Shown: positions 1 to 6,569 of the stretch, one piece after another
Position numbering within the stretch: the first letter of the stretch is position 1
How the letters are laid out: each line of letters starts with the position of its first letter
Assembly (NCBI GenBank): GCA_027038385.1
Contig: JALVXE010000059.1
Coordinates: 1 to 13,873, forward strand
Direction of reading: 5' to 3'
DNA length: 13,873 nt
From: Thermotogaceae bacterium
GTDB taxonomy: Bacteria > Thermotogota > Thermotogae > Thermotogales > Thermotogaceae
Made by a program: the position numbers and the translations under genes
The notes under the pieces: generated by a model
The model's database searches: none
What the model was told of the DNA's origin: nothing
The model's input: the letters and a program-made list of their open reading frames with translations, nothing else

Positions 1-1
1 T

Positions 2-766
2 GTGGGAACTGATAAAATCGAGGTTGTAGATGTCTCGAGCCCATTGAAACCTGTTTTGAAAAAGACCGTCTCTATTCCTGGAATAACCTTTGAATACTCT
101 GATGATGATATCTATGCTGCTGGATGCCACTGGCTCGCAAAACTGGATGAAGATCTTCACGAAGTTTGGAGGGTGAAGGTGCCGGGATGCGTCAGGGATA
201 TAACCGTCGACGGGTACGTTTTCTTGTCCATGGGAAGAGACGGTGTCGAGTACCTCGATCCTTCATCTCCTTCGACAAACGGCATCGTTGAGGAGTACGC
301 GGAAGGTGTGGACAGCGCATTCAACATGGTGTACATCGCAGCCGGGGGCGGAGGACTTTACGAGATGGATGCCTCCACGCTCGAGATGAGCATCATAGAA
401 TCGGGGAAGTGGATATCGGATGTCAAGTGGTCTGGAAATTACCTTTATTTTCTCTCAGGATCTGGGGTTGGAGTAGTTGGCGGAAATGTGTTCGATTTGG
501 AAAACCTCAAAAGCTTCGATGTGAAAGATTACGACGTCTACGCTCTGTCCGGGGATGTTCTGCACATAATCGATTTCGCGGATAAAAACTCACCGACCGA
601 GGTTTCGAGCATCACACTCGATGGAGCCGAAGACGTCAAAGTTGTTGGGAACTACCTGTATGCGGTGGGAAACGGGTTTTATGCCGTAGACGTTTCAAAC
701 CCGCGAAGGCCCGTGATAGCTGGTTTCAACGGCTTGATAAGCGGATCGAAATTTGGGCAGAATTAG
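2..766 (+). CDS. LVIVD-repeat beta-propeller protein, 3' part only
   Basis: The reading frame is open from the window edge, so the true start lies upstream; 254 residues are visible. The protein is built from short beta-strand-rich units that end in 'VVDVSSPLKPV', 'IIDFADKNSPTEV' and 'AVDVSNPRRPVIAGF', the pattern of LVIVD repeats, each followed by a segment such as 'DVKVVGNYLYAVG'. Such repeats form beta-propellers in exported or surface proteins of bacteria and archaea; no enzymatic residues can be assigned. Aspartate, glycine and tyrosine are frequent and cysteine nearly absent. Whether it carries a signal peptide or is part of a larger surface protein cannot be seen. Its stop codon overlaps that of the convergent corA-like gene (shared bases 763-766). 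The repeat family assignment is fairly secure, the role unknown. Confidence 0.75.
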   Translation: MGTDKIEVVDVSSPLKPVLKKTVSIPGITFEYSDDDIYAAGCHWLAKLDEDLHEVWRVKVPGCVRDITVDGYVFLSMGRDGVEYLDPSSPSTNGIVEEYAEGVDSAFNMVYIAAGGGGLYEMDASTLEMSIIESGKWISDVKWSGNYLYFLSGSGVGVVGGNVFDLENLKSFDVKDYDVYALSGDVLHIIDFADKNSPTEVSSITLDGAEDVKVVGNYLYAVGNGFYAVDVSNPRRPVIAGFNGLISGSKFGQN

Positions 767-1683
767 ATCCACCTGTTCTTTCTGAACCACCATATGAGCA
801 AGAATATGCTGACGATCGACCACAGGATTACGTAGGCGTAGGCATACGGATTCTTTTGAAACGGGAGGACAACGTTCATCCCATAGAAGCTTGTTATAAC
901 AGCCGGGACCTCCATGATTATCGTCACGATTGCCAGGACCTTCATGACTATGTTCAAGTTGTTCGAAATTATGGACGCGTACGCATCCATCATTCCGGAC
1001 AATATGTCGCTGTATATGTTCGCGGTTTCCAGAGCTTGACGGTTGTCTATCATGGCATCTTCGAGTATGTCCTTATCCTCCTCGTAGAGCGGTATGACGT
1101 TTCCCTTCATTAGCCTTTGAAGGACTATCTCATTCGATCTGAGGGATGTCACGAAGTAGACGATACTCTTCTCCAGGTTCATAAGCATTTCTATCTCTCT
1201 GTTCCTGAGAGATCTGTGAAGTTCTTCCTCTATCTCATTGATCCTTTTGTGTATCTCGTGAAGAAACTTCAAAAACTCGTTCGCGTTCACGTTCATCAGC
1301 TGAAAGAGCATCCTGCTCCTCTTCCTTATGTTGAAGGCTCCCATCTTTATCCTGTCGTCTATGAACGGAAGTCGAGATTTCGAAACCATAACGGATCTCT
1401 CCGGGGTGATTATTATACCCACGGAAGAAGTTCTGTATGGGAGTCTCTCATCTGTACCCCTAACAGGCACCTTGAGTATTATGAGGACCTTCTCGTCGTC
1501 AAACTCGATCCTAGCCCTCTCTTCTTCATCGAGCGGGTCGACTATGAAGTCCTCGTCTATATCTAGTAGCTCCATGAGAATCCTGACCTCTTCTCGAGAT
1601 GGATCTATCACCCTTATGAACTCCCCGCTGTTTATGTCGGATTCGCTTACAATGCCGTTTTCTTTGACATAAGCTTGGATCAA
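763..1683 (-). CDS. corA: CorA-family divalent metal ion transporter
   Basis: Predicted inner-membrane channel for Mg2+ or other divalent cations. The 306-residue protein has the CorA plan: an acidic N-terminal cytoplasmic domain, a long helical stalk (about residues 120-240), and two C-terminal membrane helices (about 245-266 and 279-299). The signature YGMN is at residues 267-270, at the end of the first membrane helix, and the tail is basic ('WWFRKNRWI'). The loop after GMN reads 'VVLPFQKNP' and lacks the acidic MPE(L) motif common in Mg2+-transporting CorA proteins, so this belongs to a divergent subgroup whose ion preference is uncertain. The start is TTG, chosen because GGAGGTGG sits just upstream at proper spacing and because no better start is nearby. 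It appears monocistronic, with a promoter candidate immediately upstream. Confidence 0.9.
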   Translation of the reverse strand: MIQAYVKENGIVSESDINSGEFIRVIDPSREEVRILMELLDIDEDFIVDPLDEEERARIEFDDEKVLIILKVPVRGTDERLPYRTSSVGIIITPERSVMVSKSRLPFIDDRIKMGAFNIRKRSRMLFQLMNVNANEFLKFLHEIHKRINEIEEELHRSLRNREIEMLMNLEKSIVYFVTSLRSNEIVLQRLMKGNVIPLYEEDKDILEDAMIDNRQALETANIYSDILSGMMDAYASIISNNLNIVMKVLAIVTIIMEVPAVITSFYGMNVVLPFQKNPYAYAYVILWSIVSIFLLIWWFRKNRWI

Positions 1684-1700
1684 ACTACCACCTCCGCTGT

Positions 1701-1729
1701 ATTATCACATTCAAGTTCGAAGATGAAAA
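1701..1729 (-). promoter_or_regulatory. Candidate promoter of the corA-like gene
   Basis: On the minus strand a -10 hexamer GATAAT (complement of 1701-1706) is preceded by TG one base upstream, an extended -10 pattern, and by TTTTCA (complement of 1724-1729) at a 17-base spacing, a 4-of-6 match to TTGACA. It lies close to the ribosome binding site, giving a very short leader. This is sequence-pattern evidence only. Confidence 0.45.
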
Positions 1730-1866
1730 GTGGTTGCATCAAGCCAGTGGCATCTTGAACATTTCAGCATTCGTTTATAGCAAGCTCCTGCGCTCTTTCG
1801 ATTCCGAACTTTTCTTTAAAACATGATAAACTCCTTTGTGAAGGCACCTCGCAGGGGGTGAAGTGA

Positions 1867-2871
1867 ATGAAATTTTGGGACCGGGAAAAGGAAAAGAAAT
1901 GGCTAAAGCACTACTTGTTGACAGAGCCGAATGCGATACTCTTTGTATACGGCCCGAAATCAAGTGGCAAGACTACCTTGCTTATGAAAGTAGTAGAAGA
2001 GCTACCAAAAGAGAAGTTCATATACTACTGGTTTGACTTGAGAGAGGAGCTCATATCTGATTATGACAGTGTAGTTCAGCTGTTTTTCACTCCGAAGGGT
2101 TGGTTCAAGGAAATGATAAGTGTGATTAAACCGAAGATAAACTTAGGGATATTCGAGATAGAGCCGCACGTATTGGAAGAGATAAAGAGAAAAGAGAGAA
2201 AGCCATTTGCAGAGATGAGAAAGAGATTGGAAGAAGACAGAGCGAAGGGATTAGTTCCGGTGATAGTCTTCGATGAGCTTCAGAAGCTAAAGGACATCTA
2301 CCTGAATGGAGGAAGCCAGAGGCCACTTGTAAAAGAGCTGTTCAATTTCTTTGTACGCTTGACGAAGGTATTGCATCTCTCGCATGTGATAGTAATGACA
2401 TCAGATACGTTTTTCATAGAGCAAGTGTACACAGACTCAACCTTGAAAAACACATCAGAATTTTACTTGGTAGACTTCTTTGATGATGAAACTGCTAAGG
2501 AGATACTGATCTCAGAAGGTTTAAGCGAGAGTGATGCAAAATACATAGTCGATAACATCGGTGGGATTCCTTGGATGATGGAAAGAATTTTGTCAAATGG
2601 TGACGTCAGGGATTCAGTGCACAGGTTGTACCTTCAATCCAAGTCGAGAATAGAAATGTTCTTAATAGAAAGCGATGATCCTGATAGATACGAGGACATG
2701 TTGAAAGAAATCCTTTCTGGTCAGTTTAAATTGAGGAAGGATAACATAAAGGAAGTAAAGGAACTGGTGAATAATGAGATACTCTTTTACGATCCATTAA
2801 CTTCAAAGGTTAGGTTTCATACAAAGCCTGATGAAATAGCTGCGAAGGACATGATAGTTTTTCCTCGTTGA
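1867..2871 (+). CDS. Archaeal-type P-loop ATPase (ATPase_2-like, AAA+/STAND superfamily)
   Basis: Predicted ATPase of 334 residues of the family abundant in Thermococcales, Sulfolobales and Thermotogota. Visible motifs: Walker A GPKSSGKTT at residues 29-37, Walker B PVIVFDE at 131-137 (D136, E137), a sensor-like strand ending in TSD near 178-180, 'YLVDFFDDETAKEIL' at 200-214, and the GG-x-P segment IGGIPWMMERIL at 231-242. A winged-helix-like tail follows and ends near 'VRFHTKPDE'. No DUF234-type C-terminal domain is seen. The ATG start follows AGGGGGTGAAG at good spacing. The gene stands alone, is visibly richer in A+T and in ATA, AGA and TTA codons than its neighbours, and is followed by a broken relative of its own 3' end. 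Together this suggests lateral acquisition, probably of archaeal origin. The cellular function of this family is not established. Confidence 0.85.
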   Translation: MKFWDREKEKKWLKHYLLTEPNAILFVYGPKSSGKTTLLMKVVEELPKEKFIYYWFDLREELISDYDSVVQLFFTPKGWFKEMISVIKPKINLGIFEIEPHVLEEIKRKERKPFAEMRKRLEEDRAKGLVPVIVFDELQKLKDIYLNGGSQRPLVKELFNFFVRLTKVLHLSHVIVMTSDTFFIEQVYTDSTLKNTSEFYLVDFFDDETAKEILISEGLSESDAKYIVDNIGGIPWMMERILSNGDVRDSVHRLYLQSKSRIEMFLIESDDPDRYEDMLKEILSGQFKLRKDNIKEVKELVNNEILFYDPLTSKVRFHTKPDEIAAKDMIVFPR

Positions 2872-2907
2872 TTAGAGATAAAAAAACAAATGAAAATGGC
2901 TGAGTGA

Positions 2908-3042
2908 AAGCGATGCAATGTGGGTAGAGGTAGAGAGAAAGATGCTTGCGAAATACGAATACCCTTCCATGACCTCGTAGATAGTGGTGTGAGGTTCCAG
3001 ACTAAGCCACACAAAATGGCGGTGAGAAAGCTGCTTCAATGA
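2908..3042 (+). pseudogene. Frameshifted remnant of the 3' end of a second archaeal-type ATPase gene
   Basis: The frame that ends at the TGA of 3040-3042 encodes 'DLVDSGVRFQTKPHKMAV' and aligns without gaps with the tail of the intact ATPase just upstream, 'DPLTSKVRFHTKPDEIAA'. The preceding residues continue in another frame (2918-2962, 'ERKMLAKYEY') and align with 'KELVNNEIL' of the intact protein; restoring one base in the C run at 2962-2964 joins both into 'MLAKYEYPFHDLVDSGVRF', matching 'ELVNNEILFYDPLTSKVRF'. The fragment is diverged, so it is a remnant of a paralogue, not a recent copy. It has no Walker motifs and no start of its own and is unlikely to make a functional protein. The alignment was done by eye. 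Confidence 0.6.
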
Positions 3043-3087
3043 TCAAATCGCTGAAAATTCCCGTAGATATAACGTCACGTTTTATCA

Positions 3088-4023
3088 TCAGCACATACCA
3101 AAGACCCTGTCTGGAACAAGATTTCCCGACTTTTCAAAGGTCATGATAACCCCTCCAAGTGCAGGAGAACATTTAAGAGTTTTCAACTCGGCATCCTGAA
3201 TCCTCGCCTTGATGAATCTCTCAAAGCTTTCCCTCACAAATTCGTTCTTCTCAAGCACACTCCCGCTGTAGCTGACAAGCGCTTTTTCAAAATGTAGTTT
3301 CTCACCGAGCGTGATAACGAGTTTTCCAAGGTCTTCTCCCGCCTTCCTGAGTATCTCGATTGAAACTTCATCCCCTCTTTTAGCCGCATCATAGGTTATC
3401 TTAGCCACAGATGCTATTTTCTTTCTCCTATCCTTTCCCAATCTGTAAACCCATTCTGAGAAATCGTACTCATCTTCAAGAGAAAGTCTTTCAAACAGCA
3501 GAGTTTTTAGGATGGTTTCCTCTGTTCTTCCGTCAAGTTGCATTGAAACTGTTCTGAGTGTTTTGATCCCTATATCGTAAGCACTTCCTTCGTCTCCTAT
3601 CAGGCTTCCCCAACCTCCGCAGCGTGCATCCTCGCCATCCTTTCTCGCGTAAGCTATGCTCCCAGTTCCGGCAACCACGTGTATCCCGTCCTTCCCCATA
3701 TTTCCCGCATACCAACCTATCACAACATCGTTCACAACGGCAACCGGCCTCACGCCGAGAATCTCAAAGACCATTTCAGAATACAGATCTTCCACACCTC
3801 GAATTTCACCAACTGCAGGCATTCCCATTCCTATCTTCAAATCATGATAATTTAAATCTTTGGCAAAACTCAGAGCTTTCTCCAGGCTCTTTCTGGTCTC
3901 TTCTTCACCGTTTTCCACAACGTTCGAGCTTCCTCCAACATCCGATCCAACGATGTTTCCAAACTCGTCCACGGCTATGGCTTCGGTCTTGGTTCCTCCA
4001 CCATCAACCCCTATGACTATCAA
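3088..4023 (-). CDS. BadF/BadG/BcrA/BcrD-type sugar kinase (N-acetylglucosamine-kinase-like)
   Basis: Predicted cytoplasmic ATP-dependent kinase of the ASKHA fold, 311 residues, the usual length for BadF-type N-acetylhexosamine or hexosamine kinases. Motifs in order: phosphate-1 loop DGGGTKT at residues 7-13, SSNVVENG at 32-39, the catalytic-type aspartate in VND at 97-99, phosphate-2 loop GTGSIAYAR at 119-127, GGWGSLIGDEGSAYDIG at 136-152, and an adenosine-type segment PALGG at 287-291. The start is TTG, since the upstream gene's TGA overlaps it (TTGA at 4020-4023) and GGGCGGTGAG precedes it; the phosphate-1 loop then falls seven residues in, as expected. It is the last gene of the operon with the SIS and GatZ-like genes. 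An ABC importer delivers unphosphorylated sugar, so a kinase is needed; this protein is the natural candidate. Exact substrate (GlcNAc, GalNAc, a free amino sugar) is not decided by sequence. Confidence 0.85.
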   Translation of the reverse strand: MIVIGVDGGGTKTEAIAVDEFGNIVGSDVGGSSNVVENGEEETRKSLEKALSFAKDLNYHDLKIGMGMPAVGEIRGVEDLYSEMVFEILGVRPVAVVNDVVIGWYAGNMGKDGIHVVAGTGSIAYARKDGEDARCGGWGSLIGDEGSAYDIGIKTLRTVSMQLDGRTEETILKTLLFERLSLEDEYDFSEWVYRLGKDRRKKIASVAKITYDAAKRGDEVSIEILRKAGEDLGKLVITLGEKLHFEKALVSYSGSVLEKNEFVRESFERFIKARIQDAELKTLKCSPALGGVIMTFEKSGNLVPDRVFGMC

Positions 4024-5240
4024 GATCTGCTCACCGCCCTCATGTACTTTCCCACACTCTCCTGAATTTTGGCCTCCACAAGCTCCATGGCATGAGGCTT
4101 CACATCACCTTCCAATACGGAGTAGAAGACCTCTGAGAAATGTTGCGAAACCAATCCCAGGGGTATCTCAACTCCGTCAAAAGCTTTGAAGAGTTTTTCG
4201 AGGGATCTCCTAAGTTCTTCCGCACCCCAGTAGTACCTTATCCTGTCCAAAAGGCTGTACTTCCAAAAGATCTTTTCTTCCTTTCCGTAGTAGTTCTCCC
4301 AGCTTTGCGGATTTTTCCCCATGACATCGATCGCCGTTCTCGATACTCCGAAATCCTGACCGAAGAGCTCTTTCGCAATGAATTCGAGCGCGAATATTCC
4401 CTCCCTGAATTTGAAGGTGAACTCGGGCCCTACTTTGAGGATGTGAAATCCATCCTCGACGAGCCAGATGAGCCTCTCAAGGGGTTGAAAATCCGTGGAG
4501 TGAGCTTCAAAGACCATCCCGTGTTTTTCTATGACTCTTTTCAGATCCTCTGCGTTTTTCCTTTCATAGAGCCTGACGGAATCCTTGTAGAACTCAACAC
4601 CGGGCTGCACCACGAACGCCACGACCCTCCTCCAAGCGTCATCGAGTCCGTGTTTTTTGAACACCTCTTCCGTCATCTGTATAGTCTCTTCAAGCTCGCG
4701 AGGATCTGTCACGTAATCTTCTCGCTCCTTTCCGCCTCCTGCGGGTGGCACCTCAGTACCCAGGATGTAGAAGGGAGGCTCTCCCCCAGATTCTTTCCAA
4801 GCCTTCTCGCTCACTTCGCAGAGCTCTGCTTGCCTCTCAGCCGCAAGCCTTGGGGAGAATTCCTCACCTTTGAGTGGAAAGCTCGTATCGAGGTGGATCT
4901 TTCTATAACCCGCTTTCACGTATTCCCAAACCATCTGTTTTGCTCTTTTCATCGCCTCGTCGGGAGGTAGCTTTCTGTACGGAAGGGGTCCGAGATGGTC
5001 CCCTCCCAGAACGATTCTCTCTTTCCGTATCCCGAGTTTTGAAGCCTCTTCCATGATCATCCTTGAGAAATCCTGCGGTTTCATCCCCGTATATCCGCCG
5101 TCTTGGTTGACTTGGTTTGATGTCGACTCTATGAGGATCGTTTCGTCTGTCTTTGCCAAGAACTTCAAAGATGCCCTCAGAACGAACGTGTTGGAAGAGC
5201 ATATAGAGAAAATGGGAAGGATTTCTCTCAGATCATCCAT
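4020..5240 (-). CDS. GatZ/KbaZ-like tagatose-1,6-bisphosphate aldolase subunit
   Basis: The 406-residue protein matches the GatZ/KbaZ/AgaZ family, a TIM-barrel relative of class II aldolases that in E. coli is the accessory subunit needed for full activity and stability of GatY/KbaY. Family-type segments: IESTSNQVNQDGGYTGM at 37-53, GGDHLGP at 79-85, KIHLDTS at 114-120, GTEVPPAGG at 161-169, VQPGVEF at 211-217, EAHSTDFQ at 245-252 and LKVGPEFTF at 268-276. Members were once labelled tagatose-6-phosphate kinase, which is not supported. ATG start at 5238-5240, preceded by AAGGTGGTGA; the upstream SIS gene's stop lies inside this gene (8-base overlap), and this gene's stop overlaps the kinase start. 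No GatY/KbaY catalytic partner is in the window, so the partner is elsewhere or the protein acts alone. Family assignment is strong; the reaction is inferred. Confidence 0.88.
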   Translation of the reverse strand: MDDLREILPIFSICSSNTFVLRASLKFLAKTDETILIESTSNQVNQDGGYTGMKPQDFSRMIMEEASKLGIRKERIVLGGDHLGPLPYRKLPPDEAMKRAKQMVWEYVKAGYRKIHLDTSFPLKGEEFSPRLAAERQAELCEVSEKAWKESGGEPPFYILGTEVPPAGGGKEREDYVTDPRELEETIQMTEEVFKKHGLDDAWRRVVAFVVQPGVEFYKDSVRLYERKNAEDLKRVIEKHGMVFEAHSTDFQPLERLIWLVEDGFHILKVGPEFTFKFREGIFALEFIAKELFGQDFGVSRTAIDVMGKNPQSWENYYGKEEKIFWKYSLLDRIRYYWGAEELRRSLEKLFKAFDGVEIPLGLVSQHFSEVFYSVLEGDVKPHAMELVEAKIQESVGKYMRAVSRS

Positions 5241-6204
5241 CTATTATCACCACCTTGCTGAGGTTCCTCGGGTTTTCGACATCGACTCCTTTCATCTTCG
5301 CAATAGAGAGCCCGAGAAGTTGTGAAAAGATCACAAAAGCAAAGGAATCCTCGTAGTTTTCGGTATAGTTTTTCCTCAAAACTGTGTGTCCTCCCAGCTT
5401 CTCTATCTCCTTGGCGAGTTTTACGTTCGATTCACTTTGGCCGAACATGACGACAACTACATCTTCTGTGACCAGGGATTTCGGTCCGTGCCTGTACTCC
5501 AAGGTGGAGTAGGCCTCCGTAGTTGTGAGAGACATCTCCTGAAGTTTCAAAGCGGATTCCCTGGCGATCCCCTCGTACGGTCCGGCTCCGAGAAAGACGA
5601 AGTGTTTCCCTCTCTTCGCTATTTCCTGAGCTTCTCTTTCCCAGGAATCCATATTCTCTTTCACCACATCGAGCAGATTCTCGTAAAGTTCTGATTTGTC
5701 GATCCCTGCCACAAAATCACTCATGTTCATGAGAAATAAGAGCATCGAAGTGAAGGATTTCGTCATGACGACGGATTCCTCTTTCAATGGAAGGGTCGCA
5801 ACGCTGTCAGCGACTTTCGTCAGAGAGCTTTTCTCTTCAAGTGTTACTCCGAGTGTGAGGATTCCCTTTTCTCTGAGCTTTTTCGAAGCTTCTATCACCT
5901 CCGTCGTCTCACCAGATCGTGATATGAGAACGGCAACCACTTTAGAGTTTCTTGGAACGTTCCAATCGAAAGCTTCGAGTATCTCCCCACCCGGGATAGC
6001 TTTCGATCTTTTTCCAGTGATCCCGGTGAAGTATTTAGAAGTCGTTATCCCTATGTAATACGACGAGCCACATCCTATGAAGTAAACTTCATCAGATGAT
6101 AGCAGATACTTCCTCCAATAATCCTTCTCATCAAAGTTCTTGAAATATCTCAGAGCCTTTCTCAATTCCGTTTTCTGATCGAATATCTCCTTTTTTACAG
6201 GCAT
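5233..6204 (-). CDS. SIS-domain sugar-phosphate isomerase/deaminase, AgaS-like
   Basis: Predicted cytoplasmic enzyme of 323 residues with two SIS domains, related to AgaS (galactosamine-6-phosphate deaminase/isomerase) and the isomerase half of GlmS. Motifs: GCGSSY at residues 44-49, SRSGETTE at 95-102 in the first SIS domain, ESALKLQEM at 216-224 and EYRHGPKSLV at 236-245 in the second; the last is typical of the AgaS/GlmS group. It would convert an amino-sugar 6-phosphate to a ketose 6-phosphate plus ammonia. The start chosen is the ATG at 6202-6204 because AAGGAGG lies nine bases upstream; the frame stays open further upstream to 6333 but that stretch is promoter-like, A+T-rich and has no ribosome binding site. 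AgaS of E. coli is longer. First gene of the operon; substrate (galactosamine-, glucosamine- or other amino-sugar phosphate) is not fixed by sequence. Confidence 0.87.
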   Translation of the reverse strand: MPVKKEIFDQKTELRKALRYFKNFDEKDYWRKYLLSSDEVYFIGCGSSYYIGITTSKYFTGITGKRSKAIPGGEILEAFDWNVPRNSKVVAVLISRSGETTEVIEASKKLREKGILTLGVTLEEKSSLTKVADSVATLPLKEESVVMTKSFTSMLLFLMNMSDFVAGIDKSELYENLLDVVKENMDSWEREAQEIAKRGKHFVFLGAGPYEGIARESALKLQEMSLTTTEAYSTLEYRHGPKSLVTEDVVVVMFGQSESNVKLAKEIEKLGGHTVLRKNYTENYEDSFAFVIFSQLLGLSIAKMKGVDVENPRNLSKVVIIDG

Positions 6205-6236
6205 TCTCGTACGCCTCCTTCCAGGTTGTAGATAAA

Positions 6237-6250
6237 TATCGATCAAAATA
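6237..6250 (+). promoter_or_regulatory. Candidate operator 1 (ATCGATCAA) in the leader of the AgaS-like gene
   Basis: TATCGATCAAAATA lies between the proposed transcription start of the minus-strand operon and its ribosome binding site. The same ATCGATCAA core, followed by an A+T stretch ending in ATA, recurs at the other end of the control region just before the deoR-family gene. Binding by the regulator at this position would block transcription of the sugar operon. Inferred from repetition and position only. Confidence 0.4.
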
Positions 6251-6282
6251 GATCTGTATAGGATCGTAATACCCCATATTTG

Positions 6283-6311
6283 ATTATATACATCTGGAAA
6301 TTTCGATACAA
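6283..6311 (-). promoter_or_regulatory. Candidate promoter of the sugar catabolic operon (minus strand)
   Basis: On the minus strand a perfect TATAAT (complement of 6283-6288) is preceded at 17 bases by TTGTAT (complement of 6306-6311), which keeps the TTG of the -35 consensus. A transcript from here would have a leader of about 70 bases that includes candidate operator 1. Confidence 0.5.
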
Positions 6312-6465
6312 ATGTCTTTTCACTCGATATCATGTTCTTTCATCCGGATACGAGGAATTATCGAGCGCAATCGTGAAAAATCTTCGAATTTCACTTCATA
6401 CGCTGAAACGAGCGATTCTCAGAGATTTGAAGAGAATATCGTTCATAAACTCAGATAATCGAGTG

Positions 6466-6478
6466 TTATCGATCTATA
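6466..6478 (+). promoter_or_regulatory. Candidate operator 2 (TTATCGATCTATA)
   Basis: This copy shares the core TATCGATC with the sites at 6237 and 6537 and lies upstream of the proposed -35 of the deoR-family promoter. GATAA at 6454-6458 and TTATC at 6466-6470 form an imperfect dyad around ATCGAGTG, so two motif types adjoin here. Weak evidence taken alone. Confidence 0.3.
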
Positions 6479-6504
6479 CTGGGAAATTCCACCACAATGC
6501 AGGT

Positions 6505-6534
6505 TTGCTCTTTTCGCAACCGATATATTACAAT
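6505..6534 (+). promoter_or_regulatory. Candidate promoter of the deoR-family gene and ABC operon
   Basis: TTGCTC at 6505-6510 and TACAAT at 6529-6534 are separated by 18 bases, matching the -35 TTG and five of six -10 positions. Transcription would begin near 6541, at the start of the inverted repeat 6540-6569, an arrangement suited to autorepression. Confidence 0.5.
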
Positions 6535-6539
6535 CTAAA

Positions 6540-6569
6540 TCGATCAATATAAATTCAGGAGTTGATCGA
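6540..6569. promoter_or_regulatory. Inverted repeat TCGATCAA - 14 bases - TTGATCGA over the deoR-family leader
   Basis: The arms at 6540-6547 and 6562-6569 are perfect reverse complements, and the spacer holds the ribosome binding site (AGGAG). The second arm abuts the ATG at 6570. It could be the regulator's operator, or in RNA a hairpin that occludes the ribosome binding site; both would give negative control. The left arm is shared with candidate operator 1. Confidence 0.45.

Larger units (their letters stand above)
6205..6569. promoter_or_regulatory. Divergent control region between the sugar operon and the deoR-ABC operon
   Basis: These 365 bases contain no convincing gene. They are A+T-rich and hold promoter candidates for both directions, three ATCGATC sites, and three copies of ATCGAGYG (in 6321-6330 inverted, 6358-6367 and 6456-6465). 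The placement next to the DeoR-family gene, together with the repeated motifs at both ends, suggests that one regulator controls both transcripts. The only open frame on the plus strand here (from 6280) starts with TTG, lacks a ribosome binding site and resembles nothing. Confidence 0.7.

Noticed and set aside
1684..1866. Possible gene or remnant in the gap between the corA-like and ATPase genes
   Set aside because: No frame with a ribosome binding site and no resemblance to neighbours was found; only the corA promoter candidate could be supported.
3071..3081. Small dyad AACGTCACGTT downstream of the kinase gene as terminator
   Set aside because: Only five-base arms with a one-base centre, which cannot form a stable RNA hairpin.
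4140..4970. 276-codon open frame on the plus strand opposite the GatZ-like gene
   Set aside because: Same reason: a shadow of a GC-third-position-biased gene on the other strand, with no recognizable domain.
6205..6333. N-terminal extension of the AgaS-like protein by 43 residues
   Set aside because: No ribosome binding site at the upstream start, while the ATG at 6204 has AAGGAGG at ideal spacing; the extension would cover the promoter.
6280..6552. 90-codon plus-strand frame in the divergent control region
   Set aside because: TTG start without a ribosome binding site, composition of non-coding A+T-rich DNA, overlaps promoter and operator candidates.
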